Source of the DNA: Pelargonium cotyledonis
Lineage: Eukaryota; Streptophyta; Magnoliopsida; Geraniales; Geraniaceae
Reading direction: 5' to 3'
Length of the DNA: 31,293 nt
Assembly (NCBI GenBank): GCA_036897625.1
Contig: JAYMTA010000328.1
Coordinates: 1 to 31,293, forward strand
Below, in pieces: positions 1-11,039 of the stretch (positions within the stretch are counted from its first letter, which is position 1; each line of letters begins with the position of its first letter). A model generated the notes under the pieces. That model was not told the origin of the DNA, did no database searches, and saw nothing but the letters and a program-made list of their open reading frames with translations. Position numbers and translations under genes: made by a program.

Positions 1-926
1 TAGTTCTGGACTCTCTCCTCTGTAACCGCCGGCCCCACCTCCATCAGAGTCGAGGGATCCACCACCTCCTCATCATCCAATAGCCACCTGGCCCCTATGT
101 TCCTCACAGCCTGTTTTGGTTGGGCCCTGAGCCAACTGCCATAAGCTCTTTCGCCTCCCACCTCTGGGTGCTGGATCAGCTCCTTGCATTGCGGGTCTCC
201 ATGCCCCATTATTCCACAGTAGAAACAGAAACGGGGCAGCTTCTCATACTTAAAGTTGATCCATGACCAGTTACCCCCCGGGATGTTCACACGCCACCTC
301 CTCTTAATCGGTTTTTGCACATCCAAGATCACCCTGATACGAATGTAAGAGGTCCTGTTCCTGGTAAAGCTGAAAGGGTCCATTTTCACAAATTTTCCAA
401 TAAAATTACCCACCAACTGGCATACCCTCTCGGTCCGGAAACCCTCCGGAAGGTCATGCAACTGCACCCACAGTCCCAAATGCACCAGTTCCACCGTAGC
501 AGCCAACTCCCCTGGTTCCAGCAATTTACACAACAAGGCATGATAATTAAAATGCCAAGGACCCTCATCCAAGACCCGTTTCACATCATTTTCATGATAA
601 AATTCAAATATAAAGCGCTGCTCTTTATCCCTGAGTTCACCATCGAGTACCTCCATAGCCCTCATATTGGCCGCTGGTTTCCAATGCAATGCCATCATCT
701 GTCTCATGGCGTCGAAGTTGATTACTGCTTGTGTCAAAAACCGGCCCACAACCCTCCACGTTGGACGTCCTCCCCCACCCTTTCCCGGCAGATCCGCCAA
801 CATTTCCAGACCTCCACTCTCCTCTTCCTCAAGCGCCATCACCGCCAAGCGTCGCCCTAGGCCCGCCGCCGCCTCCTTCTCCCCTGACCCCGACCCCATC
901 CCAGATGCTCCGGCCATTTCCATCAT
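1..926 (-). CDS. LINE (L1-type) ORF1 protein, DUF4283 plus CCHC zinc knuckle, partial
   Basis: The minus-strand frame from the ATG at 926 stays open for 308 codons and runs off the left edge. The N-terminal 50 residues are Gly/Ala/Glu-rich. Residues about 55-215 look like DUF4283 (DEGPWHFNYHALLCK, GLWVQLHDLPEGFRTE). A zinc knuckle of the form CX2CX4HX4C follows, with C234, C237, H242 and C247 (CFYCGIMGHGDPQC). In plants this domain pair is typical of ORF1 of L1-clade non-LTR retrotransposons, an RNA-binding protein that packages the element RNA. The endonuclease/reverse transcriptase ORF2 would lie left of the window. A second ATG directly follows the first, so the exact start is uncertain. 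No stop or frameshift is seen, which suggests a fairly young copy. A host DUF4283 gene is possible but less likely. Confidence 0.8.
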   Translation of the reverse strand, partial: MMEMAGASGMGSGSGEKEAAAGLGRRLAVMALEEEESGGLEMLADLPGKGGGGRPTWRVVGRFLTQAVINFDAMRQMMALHWKPAANMRAMEVLDGELRDKEQRFIFEFYHENDVKRVLDEGPWHFNYHALLCKLLEPGELAATVELVHLGLWVQLHDLPEGFRTERVCQLVGNFIGKFVKMDPFSFTRNRTSYIRIRVILDVQKPIKRRWRVNIPGGNWSWINFKYEKLPRFCFYCGIMGHGDPQCKELIQHPEVGGERAYGSWLRAQPKQAVRNIGARWLLDDEEVVDPSTLMEVGPAVTEERVQN

Positions 927-940
927 TGTCGCTCCCAAAT

Positions 941-999
941 GAATTGACGAAAAAGCAAATGAATCGGCGAAGAAGCAAACGAATCGACGAAAAGCAAAT
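941..999. repeat. Three tandem 20-bp units in the LINE leader
   Basis: Three units in a row, GAATTGACGAAAAAGCAAAT, GAATCGGCGAAGAAGCAAAC and a 19-bp GAATCGACGAAAAGCAAAT, lie just upstream of the ORF1 start on the minus strand. Short tandem repeats in a LINE 5' UTR can be promoter monomers. That role is inference. Confidence 0.7.
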
Positions 1000-1698
1000 G
1001 GAAAGGCTCCGCTGCTCTGTCCGTCGCTCACTGTTTCTGCGATTCCGGCCACACCCCACGAGTCGACCACAGCCGTCGTCCGTCCCTCACCTGCCGCCGC
1101 TCCTTGCCGTCAACTACCCTTGCGCAAACTGAGATCTGAAAAAACTAAAACCCTATCGCTCCTATAGAGAGCGAAACCCACAGTCAAAACTACCCATTTA
1201 CATTAGAGCTAACTATTGATTTCCTATAATAAAAATGTTATAAAATAGATGAGACTTGAAGTCTTTGTTTTGACTTTTGAGTGATATGGAAAACAACTAG
1301 CATATGTGGTTAGATGAGGAGGGGAACAGCTAATTAAATACTTGTATGATACGGGATCTGTGGGGAACTCGAGTTCTCTGATTGTGTTTCCTGGTAGTGT
1401 TTTAAAGTTGATATTCTCTCCAAATAAGATTCGGAAAGGCTCACATCATTTTAGAGAACACTGATTTGGAGTAATATATTGTTATATTCGTTTCTGGCTT
1501 TCTGCCCACGCACCTACAAGTCATATCTGGCCAAATGGCTGGGCAAGACTCACTGCATTATTATTATTAAATTTTTTTTACAAGCAAGCATATGAACCAA
1601 TTTTTACATAGAATTCCTTCTGAAACTGTAGTCAAAAGCTTCCTTCTTTCATTTTCTTCTTTGAGATGATGAACTAATTTCAGCAAACAAAATTGCAG

Positions 1699-1782
1699 GT
1701 GCCGAGGACTGCAAACACAAACCCAACTCCATCTGTTTCCAAGCCTGAACCAAAATCAAAAGACAAGTGTACTGTGATGTAA
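1699..1782 (+). CDS. Candidate last coding exon with a C-terminal CaaX box
   Basis: A splice acceptor (aaaattgcag, ending 1698) precedes 27 in-frame codons that finish in SKDKCTVM and then TAA. The peptide is rich in Pro, Ser, Lys and Thr, as expected for a flexible tail. Its last four residues, CTVM, fit the CaaX farnesylation motif (Cys, two mostly aliphatic residues, Met). The following T-rich stretch to about 1900 looks like a plant 3' UTR. Upstream exons are not visible; the antisense LINE ending near 1200 would then lie in the preceding intron. I do not recognise the protein. The call rests only on the acceptor, the frame and the CaaX ending, so a chance match is quite possible. Confidence 0.35.
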   Translation: MPRTANTNPTPSVSKPEPKSKDKCTVM

Positions 1783-3014
1783 ATGTTGACTTCAGGCACT
1801 TTCCCCAAGTTTGTACTGTAAATTGTTTCTTGTTTTTGTTGACTTGCCCCATACATTGACCAAATCCTATTCTATAGAAACCTTTTTGACATGTAAATAA
1901 GCATATAGTTGGGTCATGGTACCCGATTGGTGTTTACCTTTTCACCATCAGGCAGATGGTCTACATTTTTACTTGCTTTGGCTTGTGCATAAATCGTCCG
2001 GTAAAATTCACTATTAGGCAATGTGGTCCCATGCACATATGCACTCTAACTACAGTGGAAACTCTTCTAATGCTTAAGCCAGATAAATGCGGTGATAATC
2101 TTTTTAGGATTATTATAGCATACTTTTTTGCTATGTGATCCTGTGTTTTGGTGGGCTTTTACCCTTTGGAGTTTGTGGGAGATGTCGCTCATCTTCTTAC
2201 ACTGAGAACCAATATTTTTCGCCCCAACATTTGCCTCCTACTGTTGTCTCATGATTTGGGCGTCTGTTTGGCTTTTGTAAAAGACATGTAAACTATAAAG
2301 GGTCCAACTGTAATTATCCCTTGATACTTTTTGCCAATACCGTTTGTGATTAATGATGGTGGTTATTTTGGTTTGGCCGTTTGCTCGTGGATGTTTACTG
2401 CGGCCGCTTTGTAAATTATACTAGCATCTTTTCAAAATTCGGTATATTTTCAACTCATGGAATAAGAAATCTTCTTTTGCTTCTTAATACTCTTTTTCAC
2501 ATTTTCACTCACTAAATTCTCCCAAAATCTCCCTCTCTATAGACTCATGTAATGTATTTATATTTCAATATATAATAGAAATACTTATTTTCATGTTAGA
2601 GTAAAATCCAATACATTCACAGAGAACTTCACTTCTTCACTTAACAAGATCCAAACTTATGACTTGTATTATCGGTGGTAGATTAAGGTTGGAGCTACTT
2701 TACTGTTAACTAAAACCCAAAGTACACCAAGTTTTTTAGCATCTATAGGTAAAGAGTCTCATTAGCAGTTCCTAGTATTTTATTTTATATTGATGTGGTA
2801 ATTGAGGCCAACATTATCAAAGTTCAAAAATAAAAACATTTCAAATGTATGTTTAAAAATACTTGAGACACAAAACAAAATAGTAAAAAGGTCACTTAAA
2901 AGATAATAATAAAAATTTCACTGCATACCAACACCATTTCCATAATAACTTGTCAGTGATCCTCTCATATAATAAAATAAAATAAAACAAAACAAAACAT
3001 GCAAATTGTCTATG
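1783..3014. other. Intergenic, AT-rich; probable 3' UTR at the left end
   Basis: About 1783-1900 reads like a 3' UTR of the candidate exon. The rest shows short A-rich runs, for example AAAATA/AAAACA-type repeats near 2970-3000, and no convincing gene. Confidence 0.4.
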
Positions 3015-3025
3015 ATATCATCTTT

Positions 3026-3289
3026 TTAAGTTCTATGCATATTTCACAATGGGCATCACTCCCCAACTAAAGGAGCGCCGCCCGTCAAAACACGGCATCA
3101 TCCACCATTTCACTAAACTAAATATTTTGGCCAATACCACATACACTTTCTTTGTTAATGGACTCTCCATTACACATATTGTGATCAAACGGATCGAACC
3201 AGCAACTTATCTGCTAGATACCCCTTCCCTAGAAAGCCTCTGCATTAACCATTTTTTATATTTCATTACACATATCCAATCACAATCTA
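3026..3289 (-). mobile_element. Possible degenerate tRNA-derived SINE
   Basis: On the minus strand GGTTCGATCC (near 3191-3203) matches the Pol III B box, and TGGTTAATGCAG about 45 bp earlier resembles an A box. The segment is flanked by an 11-bp direct repeat ATATCATCTTT at 3015-3025 and 3290-3300, a plausible target-site duplication. There is no clear poly(A) tail, and the A box lies farther from the 5' edge than usual. Confidence 0.35.
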
Positions 3290-3554
3290 ATATCATCTTT
3301 ATGAATTCCTTCACACGTACTTTATCATGAATAAAATAATAAATATAGGCAAACGTGTTAATATTTATAATACACAATTCATACTTATAGAAGTTGATAA
3401 TGCATCATACTTCAAGTACCTATTAAAATATGAGGTAAACACACTCAAATCGTATATCTCTAAAAATCTCACTAGCAATGTTACTAACAATTTTATAATT
3501 TCAATGCATGCAATAAATAGGAGCAGAGCATAACATGCACCTTCATCATTGGCA

Positions 3555-5474
3555 ATGGGCTCAGTTAATCTCTGGCTCTTGATATCTATAATCACAACTT
3601 TTGTCATCTTGAGAGACACCCAATTCTCAGCCCATTCAATCTTCAAAAACAACTACCATCACCAATTTGGACCACCAACTAATGTTACCAAAAACCTCTA
3701 CTTCTCAGCATTTGACCCAATCACAAGCCCTATAAAACTTCTGGGCAATGCTGCTATATCTAGTTCCAATCATAGTGGTGGCTTCATTCAAATTCCTGAT
3801 GCTTCATCACCCACCGTTGATCTCACACACCAAGCGGGTCGGGCCATCTACTCCTCTCCCGTCCGACTCTTTGACCCGCATTCCAAAACCCCTGCTTCGT
3901 TCCACACCACCTTCTCCTTCCGATTCTCCGCCTCCCACGGTGGCAATGGCCTGGCCTTTGTTCTTGTTCCCGACGAGTTCACGATCGGGAGGTCCGGACC
4001 CTGGCTCGGCATGCTCAACGATGCGTGCGGTGCTCACAACAGATTCTTCGCCGTCGAGTTCGATAACAGCCAGGACCGGGAGTTCGGCGATCCTAATAAC
4101 GACCATGTCGGAGTCAATCTCGGCAGTGTGGTTTCGTATAAGACGGCGAATGCGTCTGATGCTAGGGTTTCTTTGAATAACGATTCGGTTCTCCGAGCTT
4201 GGATTGAATACGACGGTCAGCGGAGATGGATCGAGATTCGTCTTGGTTTGGACTCCGATCCGATCCCGGCGCAGCCGATCATGTCATCGGCGCTCAATCT
4301 CGCTCCGTTTCTTCAGGAGTACATGTTCGTCGGATTCTCTGCGTCTACTGGAAACTCGACTCAATTGCATAACGTGCTGTCATGGAACTTCTCGTCATCG
4401 AGTCAAGCTTTTCTTCGCCTTCCGTCGAAAAAAATCTGCCACGGAAATGTAGTCCACCAGGTTTCCATACTCTCTGCGGCGTCTCCTTCGAATCGGCCGA
4501 GCGGTTTCTTGATTTTCCTCGCCGTGCTGAGCCTGGGTACTGCAGCTTCGATCACTCTGTACTGCAGCGGCAGAATCAGAGGGTGGACTTCCATGGATTT
4601 CGCTCTGCCGGAGAAGAAACGGCGACCGGTGAGGCCGGGCATGCCTCGCCGGTTCACCATTCTCGAAGTCTACAGAGTGACCAAACGCTTCGGCAAAGCG
4701 GAAGTGGTGGGTAGCGATTCGAGGGGCGTTACGTACAGAGGAACAATGCCCAATGGGTGTTTTGTGGGCGTGAAGCGATTTTCAACTCAGTTTCCGAATT
4801 GGAGCCGAGTTCTAAAGCGAATCGGAGCATTAGTCCGATTCGAGCACGCGAATTTGGCCCCAATCAGAGGTTGGTGCGTCGAAAATCGCGAAACCATCAT
4901 CGTATACGATTATTACCAGAACGGAAGTCTCGAGAAATGGCTGTACGGAGTCGGAGTGCTTCCGTGGAGTCTCCGGTTCAAGCTCATCAAAGATAGCGCC
5001 GAGTCGCTGAGTTTCCTGCACTCAAAGGAACTCGCTCATGGGAACTTGAGCGCGACCAGCGTGTTCCTCGACTCCAACTACGGAGCCGTCCTCGGCGATT
5101 ACGGGTTTGGCGCGTCGGGCAGAGTCGAACCGGTTTCCGGTCAGAAAGCGGACGTGTTTGGGTTTGGAACGCTGGTGTTGGAGGCGGTGGCCGGAAAGAA
5201 GATATTTGAATCAGGCGGGGACGGGGATCGGATGGATATTTTGGGATTTGCTTGGAGCATGCACGAGAAAGGAGAGATTGGGAAGGTTGTGGACGAAAGG
5301 ATGGAATCGGGTGTGGACCCGGAGCAGATGATTCGGGTTGTGGAAATCGGGCTGAGCTGTACACTGGACAGAACCTGTGGTAGGCCATCAATGGACAAGG
5401 TGGGCCAGTTTCTGAAAATGCTTTTACCGATTCCTAAGCTGCCTGCGAGTCGACCCGCCGAGCTATCTCCATAA
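3555..5474 (+). CDS. L-type lectin-domain receptor-like pseudokinase, intronless
   Basis: A 639-residue protein starting at the ATG at 3555; the in-frame codon at 3549 is TTG and is not used. It has a signal peptide (about 1-26), a legume-lectin domain (about 45-290), a membrane segment (about 316-337) and a kinase-like domain (about 367-625). The lectin metal-site pattern AVEFD...NNDHVGVN (E168, D170, N182, D183) is kept, so Ca/Mn-dependent binding of an extracellular ligand is possible. The kinase part keeps the ATP lysine (VGVKR, K407). Its glycine loop is degenerate (GSDSRGV), the HRD motif is HGN (N497), the catalytic-loop Lys and Asn are Ser, DFG is DYG (515-517), and the activation segment is short with no APE. 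It is therefore probably catalytically dead and may signal through partners at the plasma membrane. The intronless structure is usual for LecRKs. The subgroup is not certain. Confidence 0.9.
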   Translation: MGSVNLWLLISIITTFVILRDTQFSAHSIFKNNYHHQFGPPTNVTKNLYFSAFDPITSPIKLLGNAAISSSNHSGGFIQIPDASSPTVDLTHQAGRAIYSSPVRLFDPHSKTPASFHTTFSFRFSASHGGNGLAFVLVPDEFTIGRSGPWLGMLNDACGAHNRFFAVEFDNSQDREFGDPNNDHVGVNLGSVVSYKTANASDARVSLNNDSVLRAWIEYDGQRRWIEIRLGLDSDPIPAQPIMSSALNLAPFLQEYMFVGFSASTGNSTQLHNVLSWNFSSSSQAFLRLPSKKICHGNVVHQVSILSAASPSNRPSGFLIFLAVLSLGTAASITLYCSGRIRGWTSMDFALPEKKRRPVRPGMPRRFTILEVYRVTKRFGKAEVVGSDSRGVTYRGTMPNGCFVGVKRFSTQFPNWSRVLKRIGALVRFEHANLAPIRGWCVENRETIIVYDYYQNGSLEKWLYGVGVLPWSLRFKLIKDSAESLSFLHSKELAHGNLSATSVFLDSNYGAVLGDYGFGASGRVEPVSGQKADVFGFGTLVLEAVAGKKIFESGGDGDRMDILGFAWSMHEKGEIGKVVDERMESGVDPEQMIRVVEIGLSCTLDRTCGRPSMDKVGQFLKMLLPIPKLPASRPAELSP

Positions 5475-5949
5475 CCTCAACTCACTATTTACTGTAATTA
5501 CTAAGTTTTAAAGCAATAGTACAAAAAAAGCTAAAGCAATTTAATGTGTAATTCATATTTGACGGCACAAGAAAGTAAAGATGAACTTTTCAAAACAAAC
5601 CGGCGAAGCAAGTCAAGTTCATGGGTTCTGGACACGATTTGGACTTTGTCTCTGAACATATATTTTTAATCTCACCCCCCATAATTTTCACTGCTGACCC
5701 CAAACTTTTTCATATTTGCTCCCTTACACCATATATTGTTACCGAAATTTAAGAATAACTCTTGTTTGTGGCCTCAAAGTCACAATATTCATTATTTGGG
5801 AACCACATTGCTGCCCACTTGTCGTACATTTATTAATTGATTACTACTGAACAGACTGCTTCTTCAATGTCTTCAAATAATTTCCTATCTTCAACCATAG
5901 CCTCCTCCCCCAATCACATTTTTGCCCATTTATATCACCTCTCCATACT
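5475..5949. other. Intergenic between the receptor pseudokinase and phospholipase D
   Basis: AT-rich, with 3' UTR-like sequence after 5474 and then the upstream part of the next promoter. No ORF or RNA gene was recognised. Confidence 0.5.
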
Positions 5950-5956
5950 TATAAAT
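5950..5956 (+). promoter_or_regulatory. TATA box of the phospholipase D gene
   Basis: TATAAAT lies 127 bp before the ATG at 6083. A CT-repeat leader (about 5977-5992) follows, a common layout in plant 5' UTRs. Confidence 0.55.
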
Positions 5957-5976
5957 CCCCTCAATTCCTGTGTCAA

Positions 5977-5992
5977 CTCTCTCTCTCTCTCT
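5977..5992 (+). repeat. CT dinucleotide repeat in the phospholipase D leader
   Basis: A run of about eight CT units between the TATA box and the start codon. Such pyrimidine tracts are frequent in plant 5' UTRs. Confidence 0.7.
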
Positions 5993-6082
5993 CCAATTCT
6001 TCAAATCTGGGTGTTCCTTTGTATTGGGTATTTGTCAAAATCTGTGTTTTTTTAGCTGTGGATCTAGTTCTTCAACCATTAC

Positions 6083-9000
6083 ATGGCTGAACCTGGTTAT
6101 GCTGATTTTTTCTCATATGGGCGCAGCTCTAATAATGGAAAGGGTCTAGGAATTTCACCATTTGCCACCATTACTAATACAGGGTCTTCCAGGGTTTTAT
6201 TGTTACATGGCAATTTGGATATATGGGTAAAGGATGCCAAAAACCTTCCTAACATGGACATGGTGCACAAGACCATGGGGGATATGTTTGGCAAGTTGTC
6301 ATTAAAGGTTAGCAGCAAGATTGAAGAGCACATGCCTCTTAAGAAGACCAGTGACCCTTATGTCACAGTTTCTGTGGTGGGTGCTGCTGTTGGAACCACT
6401 TTTGTGATTGATGATACCGAAAATCCTTGTTGGAGACAACATTTTAATGTTCCTGTTGCACATTATGCAACTGAAGTGCACTTTATAGTTAAAGATGATG
6501 ATCTTGTGGGCTCAGAGATAATAGGTGTTGTTGCAATCCCAGTGGAGCAGTTGTGTTCTGGTGCAAAAGTTGAGGGAATTTTCCCAATTCTCAACTCTAG
6601 TGGCAAGCCATGTAAAGCAGGAGCAGTTTTGAGTTTGTCAATTCAGTACACCCCAATTGAGAGGTTGAGCATTTACCGTAATGGTGTGGGATCAGGTCCG
6701 GAGTATTCTGGTGTCCCTGGTACATACTTCCCTCTCAGGAAGGGTGGTAAAGTTACATTGTATCAAGATGCTCATGTCCATGATGGTTGCCTTCCCAACT
6801 TGAAGCTTGATGGCGGTGTTCGGTATGAGCATAGGGGTTGTTGGCGTGACATCTTTGATGCTATAAGTCAGGCACAACGTTTGGTTTACCTTGTAGGATG
6901 GTCTATCTACCATACAGTTAGGTTGGTTCGGGATGGTAAAGCCAGAGATTGCATTTTAGGGGATCTTCTGAAGGCCAAGTCACAAGAAGGTGTGAGAGTG
7001 CTTCTCCTTGTGTGGGATGATCCAACTTCTAGGAGCATTTTGGGATATAAAACGGTAAGGAGCCTGATTTTTCTCCATTAGTTTATGATTTGCCTAATTC
7101 TTCTGTAGCATATTGCACTCTTAAGTGTTAAATTTTCCGTCTTGTGATTGGAGTAGACTATAGCTAGCTAGGTTTCTAATGACAACCAGTTTAGAAATTG
7201 TGCATAGAGGTTATGCTGAGACTTGAGACAGATTCAATTTGATCATTTTATGTCTCATTGGTAATGTTGTTCATGGTTAATATAGGTATACTTAAGTTTC
7301 TCTAAATGGATTCATATATAGTCCATAGCTTAGGTTGGACTTGGGATAAATGAGTTAAGATTATAGAGCAAAGATGCACATTAGGTTTAGGTGTTGGTCT
7401 ATGAAAACTTTTCTTGTCATCCTTTCAAGTTCCTACTTTTTTGTATTTATATTTCTTTGTTCGTCTGTTGAATTGAGATTTTCATCTCTGTTATTGTCAT
7501 TTTCAATCCCATATCGATAATCGAATCCCAATATTTGGATTTTATTTTCAAGATCATTAACATTAATGTTTAGCGTAGCTGCTCAGTCCTAAACAATCAA
7601 TGCACTCACTAATATTTCCATGTTAAATTTTCTATATCTCAGATCCATTTTTCACATTGTGGTGTGCTCTAATGAGCTTGTTATTAGATCTGAATGCTCT
7701 TTGTTTTATTTATGTTGCTCTTCCAAATGTTATTTTCTTAATTTCATCTAAAGCTAAATTACCAGATAGTTCACTTACCTAAATTAGGAATCTGTTATCT
7801 TCCTGTTTCACTAGGTATTTATTGACTTTAGTTATGTGTAGGATGGAGTCATGCAAACGAATGATGTGGAGACTCGCCAGTTTTTCAAGGAATCTTCTGT
7901 GCAAGTCCTACTTTGCCCTCGATCTGCTAGGAAAGGACATAGCTTTCTGAAACAACAGGTTAGATATATTTCATTACTGTTTGTGTATTATGTCCCAACC
8001 TATCTGTAATATGTTTGGAAGATGTCAGAAAAGATTCTAAAACTTAAAATTCATTCGAAGGATTGTTTAATTGCAAGAACTTCTCAAATTTCACAGTAAA
8101 CTGAAGGAGTATGGAGTATTTAGTGTTGTATTCAGCAGTCTTAAATCATGTCCATAGAGATTTTAATAAGGTTAACTTTCGGCTATATGCTTCTATTATC
8201 TTGCATTTGTTTAGTTCTTTTGATTTTCAAATTTCAGGAAGCTGGAACAATATATACCCATCATCAGAAAACTGTGATTGTGGATGCTGATGCAGGTCAT
8301 CACAGAAGGAAGATCACAGCATTTATTGGAGGTCTTGATTTATGCATGGGACGATATGATACTCCTAGCCATTCTATCTTTGGGACACTACAAACTGTCC
8401 ATAAAGATGACTTTCATAACCCAAATTTTGCGGTAATCATTTGATTCATGTTCTTCACAGCTGTTGGACTAAGTTGTATTGTTCCAGATTTGTGAATCAT
8501 GTCCTCTTTTAATCAGTCGATTTTGTATACGAGGAAGCAAAAATGGTGGTTGGGACCTAGATAATTTATTGGAGTACATGCCAAATATGAACATTTTTTG
8601 GAAGTACCTCTCATAGATGTTTCCTACCTCTTTCTTTTCTGTTAGAATTTGGAATAGCACTGGTTCTTATCACCTTTAGGCAAATGGTTTCTTAGCTGAT
8701 CTGTTCTTTTAACTTAAACAGGAAACTGTTGTTGGAGGTCCAAGAGAACCATGGCATGATTTGCATAGTCACATTGATGGTCCAGCGGCATATGACATTC
8801 TTGCCAATTTTGAGGAGCGTTGGTTAAAGGCTTCAAAACCACATGGACTTCAAAAGCTAAAAGCATCTTTCAATGATGCATTACTGAAAATTGAAAGAGT
8901 TCCTGATATTGTGGGGATCAAAGATGTTCCTTGCCTAAGTGAGAATGATCCAGAAGGTTGGCATGTTCAGGTATGTCTGAAGTCAGTTAACTATGGGGGT

Positions 9001-11039
9001 TAAATTTTTCATTACTAAAAATATTTTTCCTTTAAACACTGTTGTTGGTTTTCTGAATAAATTTCGTGTCCTGAAGGTTTTCCGTTCTATTGATTCTAAC
9101 TCCGTGAAAGGCTTTCCAAAGGATCCAAGAGATGCTACAAGCAGGGTCAGAGAAGACTTAATTCATAGTTTTGCTTACTTTTGAACAATGCATTTGATTC
9201 TGTCTCCAACAAAATTAAATTAACTAATTTTTGTACTGCATTGCAACAGAATCTGCAATGTGGGAAGAATGTGCTCATAGACGCTGGCATACATTCAGCT
9301 TATGTCAAGGCAATCCGTGCTGCCCAACATTTTATTTATATTGAGAACCAGTACTTCCTGGGTTCATCATATAATTGGGATTCTCACAGAGATTTGGGTG
9401 AGGATCTGAGCTTTGGCCTGTGCCACCACGAATACCATCTACTTAATAACATTGATAGCTTATATTAACTTTATCTGATTGATTGTTGGTTTTCTGTATA
9501 TTCAAATGGGCAACTTTGACTGAACAAGCCTTTGTTGTGTGCAGGTGCAAACAACTTAATACCAATGGAAATTGCTCTTAAAATTGCTAGCAAAATCAGA
9601 TCAAATGAGAGGTTTTCTGCATATGTTGTCATCCCAATGTGGCCAGAAGGCATTCCTACAAGTATTCCTACTCAAAGGATTCTTTATTGGCAGGTGTGCT
9701 CTAAGTTCCAAGACCAAGCATTTTGTCATCTTGATGTCTCATTAAATTTGATTCTTCTTTATATCATGATTTATTGAGTGGGAAGTTGCTCCTTAAGACA
9801 AATATGGGTCAAAAATTGGTTTTGTGGATTTTTAACTCAGCGCCGATTAGCCTACTAATCGGGTTCAGAGAAGAATCAACTCAATCCATTGGCCAGTTCA
9901 TGCCTAAACATGTCAAGCTAGCCAGTCTGGTCGGGTACTGTTGTGAAAACATTGCTTGGAAGTAATTGTTCTTGTGCTCTATGTCAAAGAACTAACTTGC
10001 CACTCCACGTAATGCTAATGCTTGAGACTGCATTGTTTTGGGGGTTTATTATTTTGATATGTTAATTTTCCATGACTGCAGCATAAAACAATGCAAATGA
10101 TGTATGAAACAATCTACAAGGCTCTCGTAGAGGTTGGACTTCAGAATACATATGAGCCACAGGACTTCTTAAATTTCTTCTGCCTTGGAACTCGTGAGGT
10201 AGCTCGGGAAGATACCTCGTACCCAACAAACTCATATGCAGCGTTCACACCTCATGTAACTCTCTCTTACCTTCCTACACATAGGCTCATATTTTATCCA
10301 TCATGTTTCCCAATCTAGAGTCAATTCCTTTTGTTGATTAAATGTTCCCGTACTTTGGTAACCTAGGAACTCTCTCGCAAGAATAGACGCTTTATGATTT
10401 ACGTGCATTCTAAAGGAATGATAGTGGATGATGAGTACGTGATTCTGGGATCTGCCAATATCAATCAGCGCTCCATGGAAGGCATCAGAGACACTGAAAT
10501 AGCAATGGGAGCCTACCAGCCTCATCATACCTGGGCAAGAAAACGTTCTAGTCTTCATGGACAGGTGAGAGCTTCCTGTGATAAGTGTATGGTTCATCTA
10601 TGTTTGACATCCACATGTGTACTAAAGAACACACTAATAACTGCAAAATGATCCCATAAGTCTTTCAACACAATCTACAATACTCGTTACTTCATGCTAT
10701 CATGCCTCTTAAGAGTAAGTTTGTACGTTGTGCCTGTTTATGCAGATATATGGATATAGGATGTCATTATGGGCAGAGCACCTTGGAGTTGTTGAGAAAA
10801 GTTTTGAGCATCCAGAAAGTCTCGAGTGCGTGAAACGAGTGAAGTGTATGAGTGAGCTCAATTGGGACCAATACGTAGCGGATGAAGTAACAGATATGAA
10901 GGGTCATCTTCTCAAGTATCCGGTTGCAATCGATAATGTGGGCAGAGTGAGCTCTCTTCCGGGCTGCAAAACATTCCCGGATGTGGGCGGGAACATAGTT
11001 GGTACATTTTCAGTAATCCAAGAAAATATTACAATCTGA
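6083..11039 (+). CDS. PLD: Phospholipase D, beta/gamma class (C2-PLD), 10 exons
   Basis: Exons: 6083-7054, 7842-7958, 8238-8432, 8722-8970, 9077-9145, 9250-9397, 9545-9693, 10082-10255, 10367-10564, 10746-11039. All junctions are GT-AG and keep frame, giving 854 residues, normal for PLD gamma. Residues about 35-190 form a C2 domain that binds calcium and phospholipid. Two HKD catalytic motifs are intact: H372-Q-K374...D379 and H705-S-K707...D712. IYIENQYF (563-570) and the C-terminus [15 protein letters not shown] are also conserved. The enzyme hydrolyses phosphatidylcholine or phosphatidylethanolamine to phosphatidic acid, a stress and membrane-traffic signal. It lacks the long Pro/Tyr-rich N-terminus of many PLD betas, which favours gamma. 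The Arg/Lys-rich stretch before the first HKD fits the PIP2-binding region of this class. LDLCMGRYD has Met where Asp or Asn is usual. The donor of intron 5 (GTCAGA) is weak. Confidence 0.96.

Larger units (their letters stand above)
1..1200 (-). mobile_element. 5' end of an L1-type LINE, antisense to the candidate gene at 1699
   Basis: The ORF1 frame (1-926) and about 200-270 bp of GC-rich leader to its right form the 5' end of a non-LTR retrotransposon. Composition drops sharply from GC-rich to AT-rich host-like DNA near 1140-1200, which I take as the 5' boundary. That boundary is an estimate because the matching target-site duplication lies outside the window. Confidence 0.65.

Noticed and set aside
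3549-3554. Start of the lectin receptor two codons earlier
   Set aside because: The codon at 3549 is TTG; the first ATG is at 3555 and directly precedes a good signal peptide.
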